Of a DNA stretch of 64,000 nt, positions 20,152-31,500 are shown piece by piece (the stretch's first letter is position 1; each line of letters starts with the position of its first letter). The notes below the pieces were generated by a model. The model saw nothing but the letters and a program-made list of their open reading frames with translations. It ran no database searches and was not told where the DNA came from. A program made the position numbers and the translations under genes. Origin of the DNA: Marchantia polymorpha subsp. ruderalis (taxonomy: Eukaryota > Streptophyta > Marchantiopsida > Marchantiales > Marchantiaceae); contig AP031356.1 in NCBI GenBank assembly GCA_037833965.1, positions 2,564,501-2,628,500 on the forward strand. The letters run 5' to 3'.

Positions 20152-21360
20152 GGTCGGCTCTTGCTCGTGGAGGACGACTCAATTGATGGCCGCGCCGGCT
20201 CTACGCTGAAACGGTCTCCGCTCTCACGCGCGGCTTCACGCTCCGCCGTCGCCGATTAAACTCTCACGCTCGAATTGGCGAATTTGAACTCCGCGAGCGT
20301 ACTACGCCGCGGACATGGGTGCGCAGTGCCGAAGGCGGATTTTTTGCCTTGCGCGGTACACTCGTTCGTACCGCTCCTCAGCCAATCCTCTTCTGCCTCG
20401 GCGCGTGTGTCCGCATGTCGGACAAAAGTTCAACTCCCGCCTGCGCGTAGGCGGACTCCTCGGCGGATCGTCCGCCGGCGCGGAACTTCACCCGCCCGTG
20501 CACAGGCGGTCGCCTGTGCGCAGGCGAAGTTCGTCCGCGTCGATGCGCTGGCGCGGAAGGCGTTGACCGCGGTCAACCGACTCCGTCCAGACTGTCTGTT
20601 CCTTGTCTCTCCGTCGGCGCTCTCGCCGCCGCAACTCCGTCCGTCCAAGAGCGCATCCATCCGTCCCGTCCGTACAGTCCGTACGGATTTTACTATTCTG
20701 GCGGCTCCTTGCTCGTCCGCGGCATTGCGCTGGCGCAGAAGGCGCCGTACAGTTTCTACCTCACAAGGCGCATTTCTAGGGCCCAAGGCGGATTTCCCGC
20801 CGACGCCGAAGCGCTTGTGCACAGGCGCACGCCTGTGCGTAGGCGAACTTCGCGCCTACCTCAAAACCCTATTTCGCCTGTGCGCAGACGGACTTCCTTT
20901 GTCCGCGCATAGGACAAAACTTCTCCGCCTGTGCGCAGGCGAAGAGCTGAGTATCTTACAACCTTCATAACTCCCGGAGTCCTTATCCATTGTGGGCGTT
21001 CTTGGGCTCGTTGGAATCAGTGCGTCGAGCTCTTTCCAACGAGACCCTAACTAAGTCAAGGCGTCCGGGGGTTGACCTAATTATGAAGGATTTCCCTACC
21101 GCCGCGGACGCAGCTCCGAAGGCGGGTTTTGCGCCTTGCGCCGTAGGGATCCTAACTGTAGAGCCCGCAGGGAGGGTGGTGCCCGTCCTTACCGCTGCAC
21201 CCAACTCCTAGATTCTACGAGGTCCCTCGAGAATCTCTGCGATCTTCCGAATTCACTCTGTTTTGATGCACCGAAGGCTATTTACATTGCTGCCGGGGTA
21301 CAGTTTTCCAAAAATGTTTTAATTTCCTCAAAATTACCAAAAGTGGGGTACCACAGTTAT

Positions 21361-23150
21361 TGTATACCTGTTCCCCGGGTACAGCTCTGGTGATAAGCTT
21401 GCAGCCTTACCTTGTCAAGAACTCTGAATGCATTGGTTTTATTACTAAAATTTTATTTTTCTTATTTTTTTACATTTATGTTAAAAGCAGTAACAATTAC
21501 AAATATGTAAATACGTCCTGAGAAATTACTGGCTAACCTAAATAATCATGCTAAATATTTAACGTCTTATTCTACGTATAAAATAGAATTAGACAAGACT
21601 ATGTTAATAATATATAACTATAGATTGTGCTCGCGGGCAACATCATTTGTGATAATTTTAATGTTCTTAAATTACAACTGCAAACGCTTCATATCTGACA
21701 CTATTGAATGAAACACATGCATTTTATCTACTTTATTTTTTTGTTGTTTAGAATTTGTTACCTGATTTAGATTCAGATCCAAGTGAATCATATTTTATCT
21801 GATGATTATTAGAATGTAATGTAGCTACAGAAATTAGAACCTTTGCTATTAGAACTTATGTTTTCAAACGGGGATTAAATATTATAGGAGTATGTCTGTA
21901 ATGATATTGAATAACGCTGGTAAAACTTCACTTTGTGGGTATCGTGAGTTCGTAGCATATATTGATAATTAATTTAAGGTTCGTGTGCTCTACTTATTTA
22001 TTCAATTGATTCAAAATGTATCACAAATTGAGATGTTTATGTTCTCATAAGGGAAATTTTTTTTTGAATGAATTACCAAGTTAATCCAAAGAGAATAGTA
22101 TCTCAGCAATCCCATAATATATCTTGCCACCAATAATGATGTTTCTTTAATACGATATGAAGTATTATAGTCTATAATTTCTTAAGCTACTTGTAGCTTA
22201 AGAAATCAAGTAACAAAGGGGCAAATGTTTTTTATGGGCGCCCTCACTGTGCTTAATTGGTATATTATGCGCATACATATTATGGGTGCAGCAAGGTAAT
22301 TATAAGATATAAGTTGAGTTTTGTAATCATTCCGAGAGCATATCCCCTGAATTCATCCTACAAACAATTATTATTATTCTTAAGGAAAAGTTCTTATTCG
22401 GTGACATATTCAGCGAGTTAAGCTGACATATCCAAATATGAAGTTTACAGTGCCCTTAAGACCCACTGAGTGATGGAGCTAAGCATCTCTGATCTGTTAT
22501 GGGCTTGTTGCTTGACCTCGTACGCATGTGGAAACAGAGAACACAATCAGGAATCGGTAACTATTGACGATGACGGCAATTCAGCATGCCTTCTCTAAAT
22601 TTTGAAGACCTTCTAACCAATGCTGGCAGAGTTCTTCACAAGCTCGCATCATAGACCAGGGCTGTACCCGGGAATCAGGTAATCACTGATGCAAATACAA
22701 AACAAATGTCATGGTTGTCCATAACAAGAAGTACCGAGCATCTGTATTCATCCAGTTTCTAAGCTAGAATCCTGCATTGTACGTTAGAGATGCTTTCTGC
22801 AAGATAGATACAGGACTTTCTCTGTAGATGTGACTCTGAACTTGCGAATATGCCAAAGAAGTGTGGACTTGACACGAAGTTATAATTGTTACGTGAAGGG
22901 ACTGAGGCATAACATTGATAACCAATCAGTAGTGGACCGATGAAAGATCTGAAAGTATGAGTAACATGTCTTCTGAAGACACTAAAGGTGACGCGTTCCA
23001 TAATTCAGGGTTGACAGAAGAGTGATACCTTATGGGAGAGGGAGAGGGTATTTTATTTCGAGGGATGGAAACGGAGTGGAGAATGATTCAGAGTATCTTC
23101 GAGATAAGTTTGTTGAACGTGTAGAAACCTCAGACTTTGCCAGACTAACC
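21361..23150. other. AT-rich spacer upstream of TFIIB-like gene 1
   Basis: No gene seen. From about 22060 it aligns with 49730-50795 upstream of the second TFIIB-like gene. Shared landmarks include ATGGGCGCCCTCA and a block ending TGAAAGATCTGAAAGTATGAG. It contains a perfect 14-bp inverted repeat (22177-22190 / 22193-22206, 2-nt spacer) that is decayed in the other copy. The promoter of the TFIIB-like gene is presumably here, but I could not place a clear TATA box. Confidence 0.5.
22177..22206. repeat. Perfect 14-bp inverted repeat
   Basis: Arms ATTTCTTAAGCTAC and GTAGCTTAAGAAAT separated by TT. The paralogous site near 49805 keeps only about 8 bp of each arm (TTTCTTAA / TTAAGAAA) with a longer loop. 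Role unknown. Confidence 0.7.
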
Positions 23151-24128
23151 ATGAACGTAATCGTCTGTCCGGATTGCAAGACGAGAGAGCATGTGATGGA
23201 CTACGCTTCGGGGGACGTCATTTGCGTCGAGTGTGGGCTCGTTCTCGAGTCTCATTTTGTGGACGACGCGCCGGAATGGCGTACATTTGCGGACCAGAGC
23301 GGAGCGAAGGATCGAAACCGAGTTGGTGATTCGTACAATGCCCTGCTTCCAGACGGTGGCATCTCCACAACCTTCAGCCATGTGGAGGGTAATTGCATTT
23401 CGTCATCCCTCAAGCGTGCAGAATCTCGACTCCCCAATGGAGACAGCAGTCGGCTCCTCTCTAGCATAACCAGATGTGCCTCTATGGCTTCACGACTGGG
23501 TCTGGTTCGGAGCATTCAGACCATCGCTTCCGAAATCTATCAGAAGGTGACAAACCTGAATTTAACCAGAGGGAAAAGTCAAGAAGCGGTGCTGGCGTCT
23601 TGTTTGTACCTGGCGTGTCGCCAGGAGGGCGAACCCCGGTCGATGAAAGAGATTTGTTCGGTTGCAGAAGGTACATCGCTGAAGGAAGTGGGACGAGCTT
23701 TGCTGTACATAGAGAAACACATCATCAAAGAAAAACACATCAAGGAAGATCTAGGAATGGGCAAGTCCGTCAATGCAAGAGATTTCGTGATTCGTTTCTG
23801 CATAAAGCTAGGTGTGAGTTATAAAGCGAGATTAGCAGCCACAAAAATCGTCCAAATGGCTGACAACCGGCTCTACGTGAGGAGAAACCCCATGTCCGTG
23901 GCTGCAACTGCAATATTCATGGTTTCCCAAATCCATGAACCAAGGAAGAGTTCTATGGGAGAGATCTCTACAGTTTGTGGTGTGGGCATAATCACAATAT
24001 TGGAAACTTATGAAGTTCTCCTCCCTCGTGCTTCCATGATCATTCCGGCTTGGTTTGCCAACCACGAACAGCTTAGAGCTCTTCCACCTCTTCCACTCAA
24101 ACGACGAGCTTTAGGGTGGAAGAGTTGA
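23151..24128 (+). CDS. TFIIB: TFIIB-like general transcription factor 1, intronless
   Basis: 325 codons from the first in-frame ATG, which has A at -3. TFIIB bridges TBP-bound promoters and RNA polymerase II in the nucleus. Visible domains: an N-terminal zinc ribbon (C6-x2-C9 and C25-x2-C28); the B-reader/linker region around RNRVGDSYNALLPDGGIST (residues 56-73); cyclin repeat 1 (about 105-190, with GKSQEAVLASCLYLACRQEG); and cyclin repeat 2 (about 205-295, with RRNPMSVAATAIFMVSQ). The length is close to the ~312 residues usual for TFIIB. It has 6 extra residues (IKEKHI region) in the inter-repeat linker and a different C-terminal tail compared with the copy at 50796-51800. An open frame extends upstream without an ATG to a TAA at 23001-23003. 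No intron is needed, unlike typical plant TFIIB genes, so a retrocopy origin is possible. Whether it is a working general factor or a divergent paralogue cannot be told here. Confidence 0.88.
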   Translation: MNVIVCPDCKTREHVMDYASGDVICVECGLVLESHFVDDAPEWRTFADQSGAKDRNRVGDSYNALLPDGGISTTFSHVEGNCISSSLKRAESRLPNGDSSRLLSSITRCASMASRLGLVRSIQTIASEIYQKVTNLNLTRGKSQEAVLASCLYLACRQEGEPRSMKEICSVAEGTSLKEVGRALLYIEKHIIKEKHIKEDLGMGKSVNARDFVIRFCIKLGVSYKARLAATKIVQMADNRLYVRRNPMSVAATAIFMVSQIHEPRKSSMGEISTVCGVGIITILETYEVLLPRASMIIPAWFANHEQLRALPPLPLKRRALGWKS

Positions 24129-26037
24129 GTGGAAGAGTTTGAATTGGAATCGCGTTCCCACTCGACAACGACATCCATTTCCACATGAGTTCCGAGTACA
24201 TAATAGAAGAATAGAATTGGAGAATCTTCGTGAAAATATCTCATCACTGTCAACTCTAAGATTCATCTGGTTTGATTGCTCGCATGTAAGTTGCATGCGA
24301 TCAAGCTCTCCAAGAGTATGACATTTCATGCCTCGTGGTTCACTTTGAGATCACTAAAAACATGACAACTGGGATAGCTTTTGTTTTTAGCAGCATCACA
24401 ATTTTATGAGTAGTCTCTCTTGTCCGCAACAGATTTGCAGTGAACGTTTTCTCCAAAATATTTCGCAGCAAAGCAGCAGGAGGCCATGAAGTAAAAGATG
24501 GCTGCAGACATCAGCTTGACAATCATGCCTAAAATAAGACTTATTGATAGCATGATTCAAAAGTCGAAATTTGTCTTCTACGATTTTCACTAGCAGCAAG
24601 TTTTACACTGAATGTCGTTTTAGTTATGGGCTATCTTTGCTTGTAAAAAAACATAAAGATCAACGAGTCTCTCAACTAAACGGGATTTTCTTCTGCTGCT
24701 TGGTTTCACTAGAGAGAAAGCATAAACATTGAGTGCATATGATATCCACATGCATCAATATACACTACTTGGCGAATGCTTTGATGTCTTAAATCACATA
24801 TTCCATTCTTCATTCTTTTTTGACATGTGATGTACTGTTCTATTCATGATTCATTAGACCGAGCAAGTAAATTTTATTTCGTGAGGAGTCCATGATAATT
24901 CTTCAGTCCAATCAAAGTTGTGATTGTTAAATGCTCATTATACGTATATTCCGTGATTCTTCAATATAACAGAATTTAGAATATTCGTTTCTTCCTATAC
25001 GTTAACTTTGCTCAACTTGACATGTTTGTGGCGTCTTAAAGTTGTTAATAAAAAGCATAATGTGGATATATTTTGTTAGTAGAAACATTGAGAATATTTT
25101 TCATACAAAACAATCATCAGCCTCGGTCCTGTTCAACTCGTGTTGAATAAACTAGAAGATGGTTTCTCTTGTAAAATCAAATTTCTTGCATCGCTGTTGA
25201 TTTTTTAATTTTATATAATTCTATATTTATTTGATTTTTCTAACTTACATTGTTATAACCTTCACAAAAATGTGAAATCAGTATTTTTAACAAGAAGTTA
25301 TATAAATTTTATTTTTTGTAAAGCATATTGAATGGAAAGAATTAAAATATATTTTTACTTGATGGGAAATAATTTTTTTAAAAAATGTATCTCATATCTA
25401 CAGAGTGCTTTATTAAGCAATTATGATACTAACAATCACCTGTAATTTGTGTAACAAATCATATGCAAAATTTTAGATTTGGTAATAATTGAAAATATAT
25501 ATATGAAAACTTAAGCATTTGATCCTTATATGTAATCCAATTCAAACATAAAAGTGAAAAAGTAATAGATTTTATGTTGAAACGCTATCTTTACTTATAA
25601 ATCATTAGAAGACAATTTGTCGGAAAACTTATGTAGAGTAGATATTATCCCTGGTGTGAAGGAAACCCACCTCAAGGTCTGCTCGAAAATGTTTGGGTGC
25701 TTAAATGGAGGTACAAATGAAATGTAAGATCATCGTGACCTCACTGCGCAACGTCTGTTTATGTATAATTGCTCCAGTTTCAAGGCTTATGAGATTTGCA
25801 ACAAGTTTCGATAACAATTTTCTTGGCCCCGAATTGAAACTGAACATCATAAAGAATTTATTTTTGCTCTCGGCACGTGCACATCACATACATGAGGGTA
25901 ACTATCAGCTCATTACCACAACATTGATCGAGTACACAAGCCTACATAGAAATCAGCGATGAACTTCAAACTCGTACACAGGAGGAGGCAAGTCCGAAGG
26001 TTGAAAGGTGACGTCGGGCTAGCATCGTCGATCAGCT
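24129..26037. other. AT-rich spacer downstream of TFIIB-like gene 1
   Basis: No gene I would support. Homology to the region after the second TFIIB-like gene continues to about 25262 (versus 52990). The rest, to about 25970, is single-copy AT-rich DNA with only short chance frames, such as an 85-codon one at 25705. Confidence 0.5.
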
Positions 26038-26751
26038 CTATGGAGACTGCAGGAAAAACACGTCAGATAAGTCTCTTACGAGATCTATGAATATCAATAA
26101 TTCTCGAATCTAGAATTAAAAAACGTCGCAGTTTTCCAGATTGTTTTGCTGCTTACAAAGATTTGCGAAGAATTGGCGTCAGAATGGTTACTATATTCCT
26201 CAGTAACTCACGACTGAGATCAGGCAGACGATGGAATTGAAAAGAATCGGCGAGCTCAAGTTCTCAAAAGCATCACAACGAGTATGAAACACGAGGACTA
26301 CTCACAAGAATGGAGAGAAGAGACCCGACAAAAATTGTGAAGATGAGGTCCAGTACCACTGACACTGGACCATTGAGCAGCCCGGTGATGGTCACGAGAA
26401 GACCGGTTGCGGCTGAGTTCGTGCGGATGACAATGTTGGTCACATTCGAAAGAGTGAGCACTCGTCCCACCTGCGATGTGACCCCGAGCACCGTGCTCTG
26501 AAGCAGCAAGTCTACTTGGCCGTCGACTGCCTGAATGTTTCGGATGAAGAACTGGCCATCGTTGGCGGGACTGTGGCCAGCAGGTTCAATGTGCCGTTCA
26601 GAATCTGGAAGATCAGAACTTAGACGGGGCTAGCATTGGTGACTGTGATAACTGGCGTCGTCGCGGGTGCTGGTGGAGGTTGCGCAGCAACTGGGCTCCA
26701 TGCTGCGAGGACTACAGCAAATGCTAGAAGGAGAGCAGTCTTGGTCGTCAT
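26038..26751 (-). pseudogene. Small secreted protein, copy 1 (broken)
   Basis: Exon 1 (26751-26306) starts MTTKTALLLAFAVVLAAWSP, a signal peptide followed by a Pro-rich stretch. Codon 44 is TAA (26622-26620) where intact copies have a sense codon. A single C is also missing in the GTCCCGCCAAC stretch near 26571, shifting the frame before the conserved block NVTNIVIRTNSAATGL. The splice donor (CTT|GTGAGT) at 26305-26304 and the acceptor plus exon 2 (CAG|TCTCCATAG, exon 26046-26038, Ser-Pro-stop) are preserved; the intron is 259 bp. It forms a divergent pair with the copy at 27654. Protein family not recognised. Confidence 0.8.
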
Positions 26752-27653
26752 GGCTGCAGCTGCGGATGCAAATTAGACAATTGAGACTCTGCCTGAGCTA
26801 AAGATCTGGAAGGCAGCGAATGATGATGGGAAGAAGTTGAGAAGCCAATACAATATATAGTGAAGCCGATTGTGCTTCTTCTGAAGGGACAATATTGGAT
26901 GCCTCGGAGAGACGGTGAGTGTTTCTTCCACTGATTCAGTCTGAACCCTTGATCTGCATGATCGGCAGTTCGTGTCCAAAATATTTGCCACGTAAAGGAC
27001 CATGTATCATCTATGTACTTTTTTTCAGATAAGGATTTCAGGTGAATGATGTTTTGATTCTACTTTGGTCGTGCACAGAAAAGTTCCGCTCACTACTCCT
27101 TAAAGTGAAGGAGCCTTGATGTCCTGCCGCTAAGGTCATCATATGTCTTGTCTATCACATTGAAGATCGAGCTATATATTCGCATACAAGTTAATTATGG
27201 AACCTTATATTTTCTCCGTGGTTTGAAGAAAGAGATATTTGACCTAACACCTCTGTGAACAAGAATACATTGAAAGTTTCAAACAGGTAATTTGATACAC
27301 AGTACAGTGCGAATGGTTGAAGTGTTAGATGATCATCTTCCAAAGTAAGAGTCGCTGAAAGGAGTTCATGACATTGCCTGCATGCAAATCATTCGTGGAT
27401 ACATCTTAATAGTTTATAGAGTGTGCACTGTGGCCTGGTACTTAGGCTCTGAAGAAAGAAGGAAGACCAAATTCCACGACAGCCAAAGCTCTTTCAACCG
27501 TCTGCATTATTGTTGCTGCACAGGAGACAAGACTGCACTCACTATATAAATTTATTGGATTCCCCTTAAGTTTCACCATCGATCGCAACCTTCCGGTTCA
27601 GAAGCTCATTCAGCATAGTGTCGGTTCTCTCACTTGTATTCCCAGCTCCAGCC
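26752..27653. promoter_or_regulatory. Bidirectional promoter region of pair 1
   Basis: The 902 bp lie between two divergent ATGs. A minus-strand TATA-like CTATATATTG is at 26860-26851 and a plus-strand TATATAAA at 27543-27550, each about 100 nt from its ATG. Both halves align with the corresponding halves of the region between the intact genes at 46229-47033, showing the pair was duplicated as a unit. Confidence 0.6.
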
Positions 27654-28109
27654 ATGGTGTCCAAGGCTACGCTCCTCCTGGTGGCAGCATTTGCTGTGGT
27701 CCTCGCAGCATGGAGCCCAGTGGCTGCGCAGTCACCACCATGAGCACCCGCGAGGACGCCAGTTATCACAGTCACCAATCTTAGCCCCGTCGAAGTTCTG
27801 ATTTTCCAGATTCTGAACGGCACATTGAACCTGCTGGCCACAGTCCCAGCCAACGTTGGCCAGTTCGTCCACCGAAACTTTCAGGCCGTCGACGGCCAAG
27901 TAGACTTGCTGCTTCAGATCACTGTGCTCGGGGTCACATCGCAAGTGGGACGAGTGCTGACTCTTTCGAATGTGACCAATATTGTCATCCGCACGAACTC
28001 AGCCGCAACTGGTCTCGTCGCCACCATCACGGGCTTGCAAAATGGTCCAGTGTCAGTCGTACTGAACCTTGTTTTCACCACTGTTGTGGGCGCTCTTCTC
28101 TCAATTCTT
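27654..28109 (+). pseudogene. Small secreted protein, copy 2, exon 1 (nonsense mutation)
   Basis: 152 codons in one frame except for TGA at codon 30 (27741-27743) in the Pro-rich segment after the signal peptide MVSKATLLLVAAFAVVLAAW. The rest is well preserved (LIFQILNGTLNLLATVPANVG, NVTNIVIRTNSAATGL, VSVVLNLVFTTVVGALLSIL). Exon 1 ends at CTT|GTGAGT. The matching exon 2 is at 41307-41315, so element A2 has expanded the intron to 13,197 bp. One nonsense codon separates this copy from an intact frame. Function and family unknown. Confidence 0.82.
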
Positions 28110-28455
28110 GTGAGTATCCTTCAATCTCTGATTTTGAATTGTGGACTGACTCTTCGCATTACCATCATCACATGGCCGCATATCTGTTTGAAACTTGGTA
28201 ATCAAACTTAAAAAATATTACTTCTCCAAGATTAGAAAGTTTATGCATTATGTATCTTTCGCTTCGTAACTCATGTAGAACCAGTTATTTTACGAAATTT
28301 TGAGACGTATCTCACCTGTACCTGATTTGTTGATAAAACCGATAAAATACTACCCCTCCAGTACTAAAGAGAAAATACATTGTGTATCTTTAGCTTCATA
28401 ACTTATGTAGAATCTGTAGAATAGTATAGCAAATTTGAGCCCTACATCATCTTCA

Positions 28456-28513
28456 TGTGAGTTCAGTTGTATCTTCAGTGTACAAGTACACTGAAGATAC
28501 AACTGAACTCACA
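28456..28513. repeat. 28-bp perfect palindrome at the A2 junction
   Basis: The host intron sequence at 28456-28483 is repeated as its exact reverse complement at 28486-28513, with only AA between. The right arm runs straight into 16 further bases (28514-28529) identical to the spacer between the 5' LTR and primer site of the element, then into the LTR. It looks like a fold-back repair product at the insertion boundary. Confidence 0.9.
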
Positions 28514-28529
28514 AGTTGTCGGCTCCTTA

Positions 28530-31500
28530 TGTAATAACCCACCAGAGGCTAAAACTGCAGTATGGTGGTAAAAAGATCGAACCCACAGGGACAGAGGCAA
28601 CACACAGAGTAAAAGTGTCACGTTTAACAGACTTTTGGTAGAGTTTGAATTCTAGGCAACTGTCACTCCCAGAATACTGTAGTGCTCGACTCGGAGGCTC
28701 GACTCGGAGGAGGAACTCAACTCGGAGGATGCTCGGAGGATGCACGGTACAGCTTCTGGGTGACCGCCAGGTGTTGTCGGAGGGCGGTGTTCCTATCCAC
28801 ATATACTCCGCATCTAGAGGCCCACCTTGCCACCTTGCTCCTCGTCCTTCGCCTGATTGTCTCCACATAAGACTGCGGTTTTAAGGCACTTCCGTATTTG
28901 GATGTCTTGCGATCCAGATATCGCAGGAGTGGAACTATCTGTTCGCACAGCACCCCTGTTGGCGTTTTCTGCACTGACTCCTCTTCTTGCTCTTCCGAGC
29001 TCGTATCATCCTCAGTCGCGAGGATTTCAGTCGCCACCGAATCCCTTGGCGACTCCCTGGAACTGTGGCGCGCAGCAGCTTCTGCTGCGACTGCTGCTCC
29101 ACTGCCTGCTAAAATATCCAGGGCAGTGGGAGATCCCACTGCTTGAGCCCCTGTTCCGGCTCGATCTTCGGTTTGTGAAGGGGTCGACGCCGCAGTGACT
29201 TTTGTCGCTCTTGCACCGCCCGCTTCTGCTGCCTGTCCTTCCGGCACAATCTGCGCGGAAGGTGTCCTTGCTGAAGGTGCGTCCGCCGAAGGCGTCCGCA
29301 CACTGGTCGTTGGCCCCATCCGTCTTGCAGTCGGCGAATCCGGCTGACTCTCTGTTGTCCGACTCGCAGTCGGCCGACCATTAGTTGTCCGACTGGGAGT
29401 CGGATACACCCTGCGCGTCTTGACTCCACTTGGCCTACTTGTTGGTGGCGTTCTTCCAGAAGTGCCTTCCGCCGAAGACGACCCTCTGAGGATTGTTGGC
29501 TCGTCAGCCAAACTCTCTCCCGCTTCCGGCCTGCTGTCCGGTTCAACGCGCCGTTCAGTTGGCCTTCCTTCCGTCTGTCGACTTTCAGTCATCCGACTCG
29601 CAGTCGGCCGGTCGTCAGTCCGTCCATCTCCTCCCGAAGGCCGTGGTGCCTTCTGTGCAGAGGTTTCTGCCGTCTTCCCTAGAACCTGAGTGATTATCTC
29701 TTCCTGTGTGAGATTCCGCCGGGTCGGAGTTCGCCTGGTCTCCTCAGTAACAGTTGGCATTCTGCGTGCCCTCTGTTTTGGTCGACTATGAGGCTCGGGG
29801 GTGGGCCGACCACGAGTCGGCGCAGCTGGTACTTCCGGCTGCCTGTCCTCAGGTCTCTCATCCCACTTCCGCTTGCGCGGAATGCGCTCACTTCGACGTT
29901 CTTCTGCTGCTCTGGCTGGAGCCGGAGCCGGAGGCGTACTGGCAGGTTCCTCGTCCGGATCCGTGTCTACTTCGGCCTCCCTCGAATATCTACCTGGATA
30001 AGACCGGCTCAGCTGCGGAAACCGAGTTTTCTCAGCATTCGTCAAACATCCCATCGCCCGGTAAAACACGATTAAGTAAGGCGATAGATGATTGAGCGTT
30101 CCTCCCCTCTCTTCTTGCGCATGTTGGCGCGTCACCTTCCACAGAAGTCGTGCCCAATGCACCGGAGCTCCTGACAACACTAGCTCCACGAACTCTACCT
30201 GCCAACCATGCATGTAAGCGGTCTTGGTCGGCTGCAATATCTGCAGCAATGCTGTCGCGACATTTCTCCGCAATCGATCCTTGTAATCCCGAGTCCGGAA
30301 ACCGTTCTTGGGATGTCTAGCCACCTTGAAGAGCTCATTGTAAGAGACTTCTTCCTCTTGGGACACTTTCACGCTGTCGGCCTCGAAGAGGAGATCCCCT
30401 TCCTCGCCGGCACACCTGCCCAACACCTGCGCCCAATTGCCAATTTCCCATCTCTCTGGGTGTGGGCGAAATCCGCGAGAAGGCTTGTGTCTCTCTTGCA
30501 GATACTCGCGCACCATCTCCGGACACGTCCAATTCCACCCCCATAGGAGAAAATCGAGCTTCAACCTCAACAGCACATCTTGAAATGCGCGTAGACCGAT
30601 CTGTGGCACCCTGAGTGGAGACACTCGCAGCTGGGGAACCTTCGACATTGCGTTGCCTGCACACACACAAACGTTCTCCCTTTCGCTCGCTCTCTCACAA
30701 TCGCCACTGCGCGTCGGCCACTCAAGCACTGACTGCTCACTCTCTCTGCGCTCGTTCGAGATCGCTACTCCAATTCTTTCAAGGTCCGCCAAGATCCTTG
30801 CGCAACTCGTCTCCGCACTCTCTACTCTCACTGCAGGTCGCTCCGCCCTTGCGCGTAATCTTGGAACTGGAAATCGCAAAGTCAAGAATGAGAGAATGAG
30901 ACTGGAGCGCAGTCTTTTCTTCTCCGATTTCAAGAACGTCCAACGTTCTTACTGGTTGCAACGTACGCAGCCGGCTATACGGCTTAACGGTTCGCCCTTT
31001 GCATGCGCGAATTCACGTCTCCGCCTTGCGCGCATTCGCATGCTTAAACGTTGAATTCTCCCGCCGCCGCCACCTTCCGGACTCGAGTCCGCTGTAGGGT
31101 ATACGTCGGCCCTGTTGTCTTTTCCTAACCCGCCCTTCTCCGGAGGCGTGTTGCCGCTGGTGCGTTCATTATCCGTCGGCGCCTTGCTGGAGGCGCACAT
31201 CCAGCCGGAGCGAATTACGCCGGCGCGCAGTCGTACCGCCTATTTTGTCCTTTATGCCTCGTCCGTTGCTGCCAGCGCATATCCGTCAGCGCAACTCATG
31301 CCAGCGCATCCGGCCGTCAGCGCCACGTCGGAGGCGTACATCCGACCGGCGCTTTCCTTCCATGAACAGCCGCCAAGGGCGCTTCCGACTCTGAGTTGGT
31401 TTCCTTCTGTGAGCGCGTGATTCCGCCGAAGGCGCATCGCCGAGGGCGTACGGGAATCCTTTCCGGCTGTGAACCCTAGCGCGAACGGCGCATGTCCGGC

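Larger units (their letters stand above)
16038..21355 (-). mobile_element. Solo LTR of family B (B1)
   Basis: A 5,318-bp LTR beginning TGTAATAACCCACTAAAGG and ending GGGGTACCACA in plus orientation. It is flanked by a perfect target duplication GTTAT (16033-16037 and 21356-21360), and no internal region is present. Its termini, TATA/hairpin region and LTR protein are all related to family A but clearly diverged, so it is a sister family. It arose by recombination between the two LTRs of a full element. The 240 bp between A1 and B1 (15798-16037) is AT-rich host spacer without a gene. Confidence 0.92.

Noticed and set aside
25705-25962. 85-codon frame between the TFIIB-like gene and pair 1
   Set aside because: No homologue in the duplicated region, no recognisable motif, and AT-rich chance composition.
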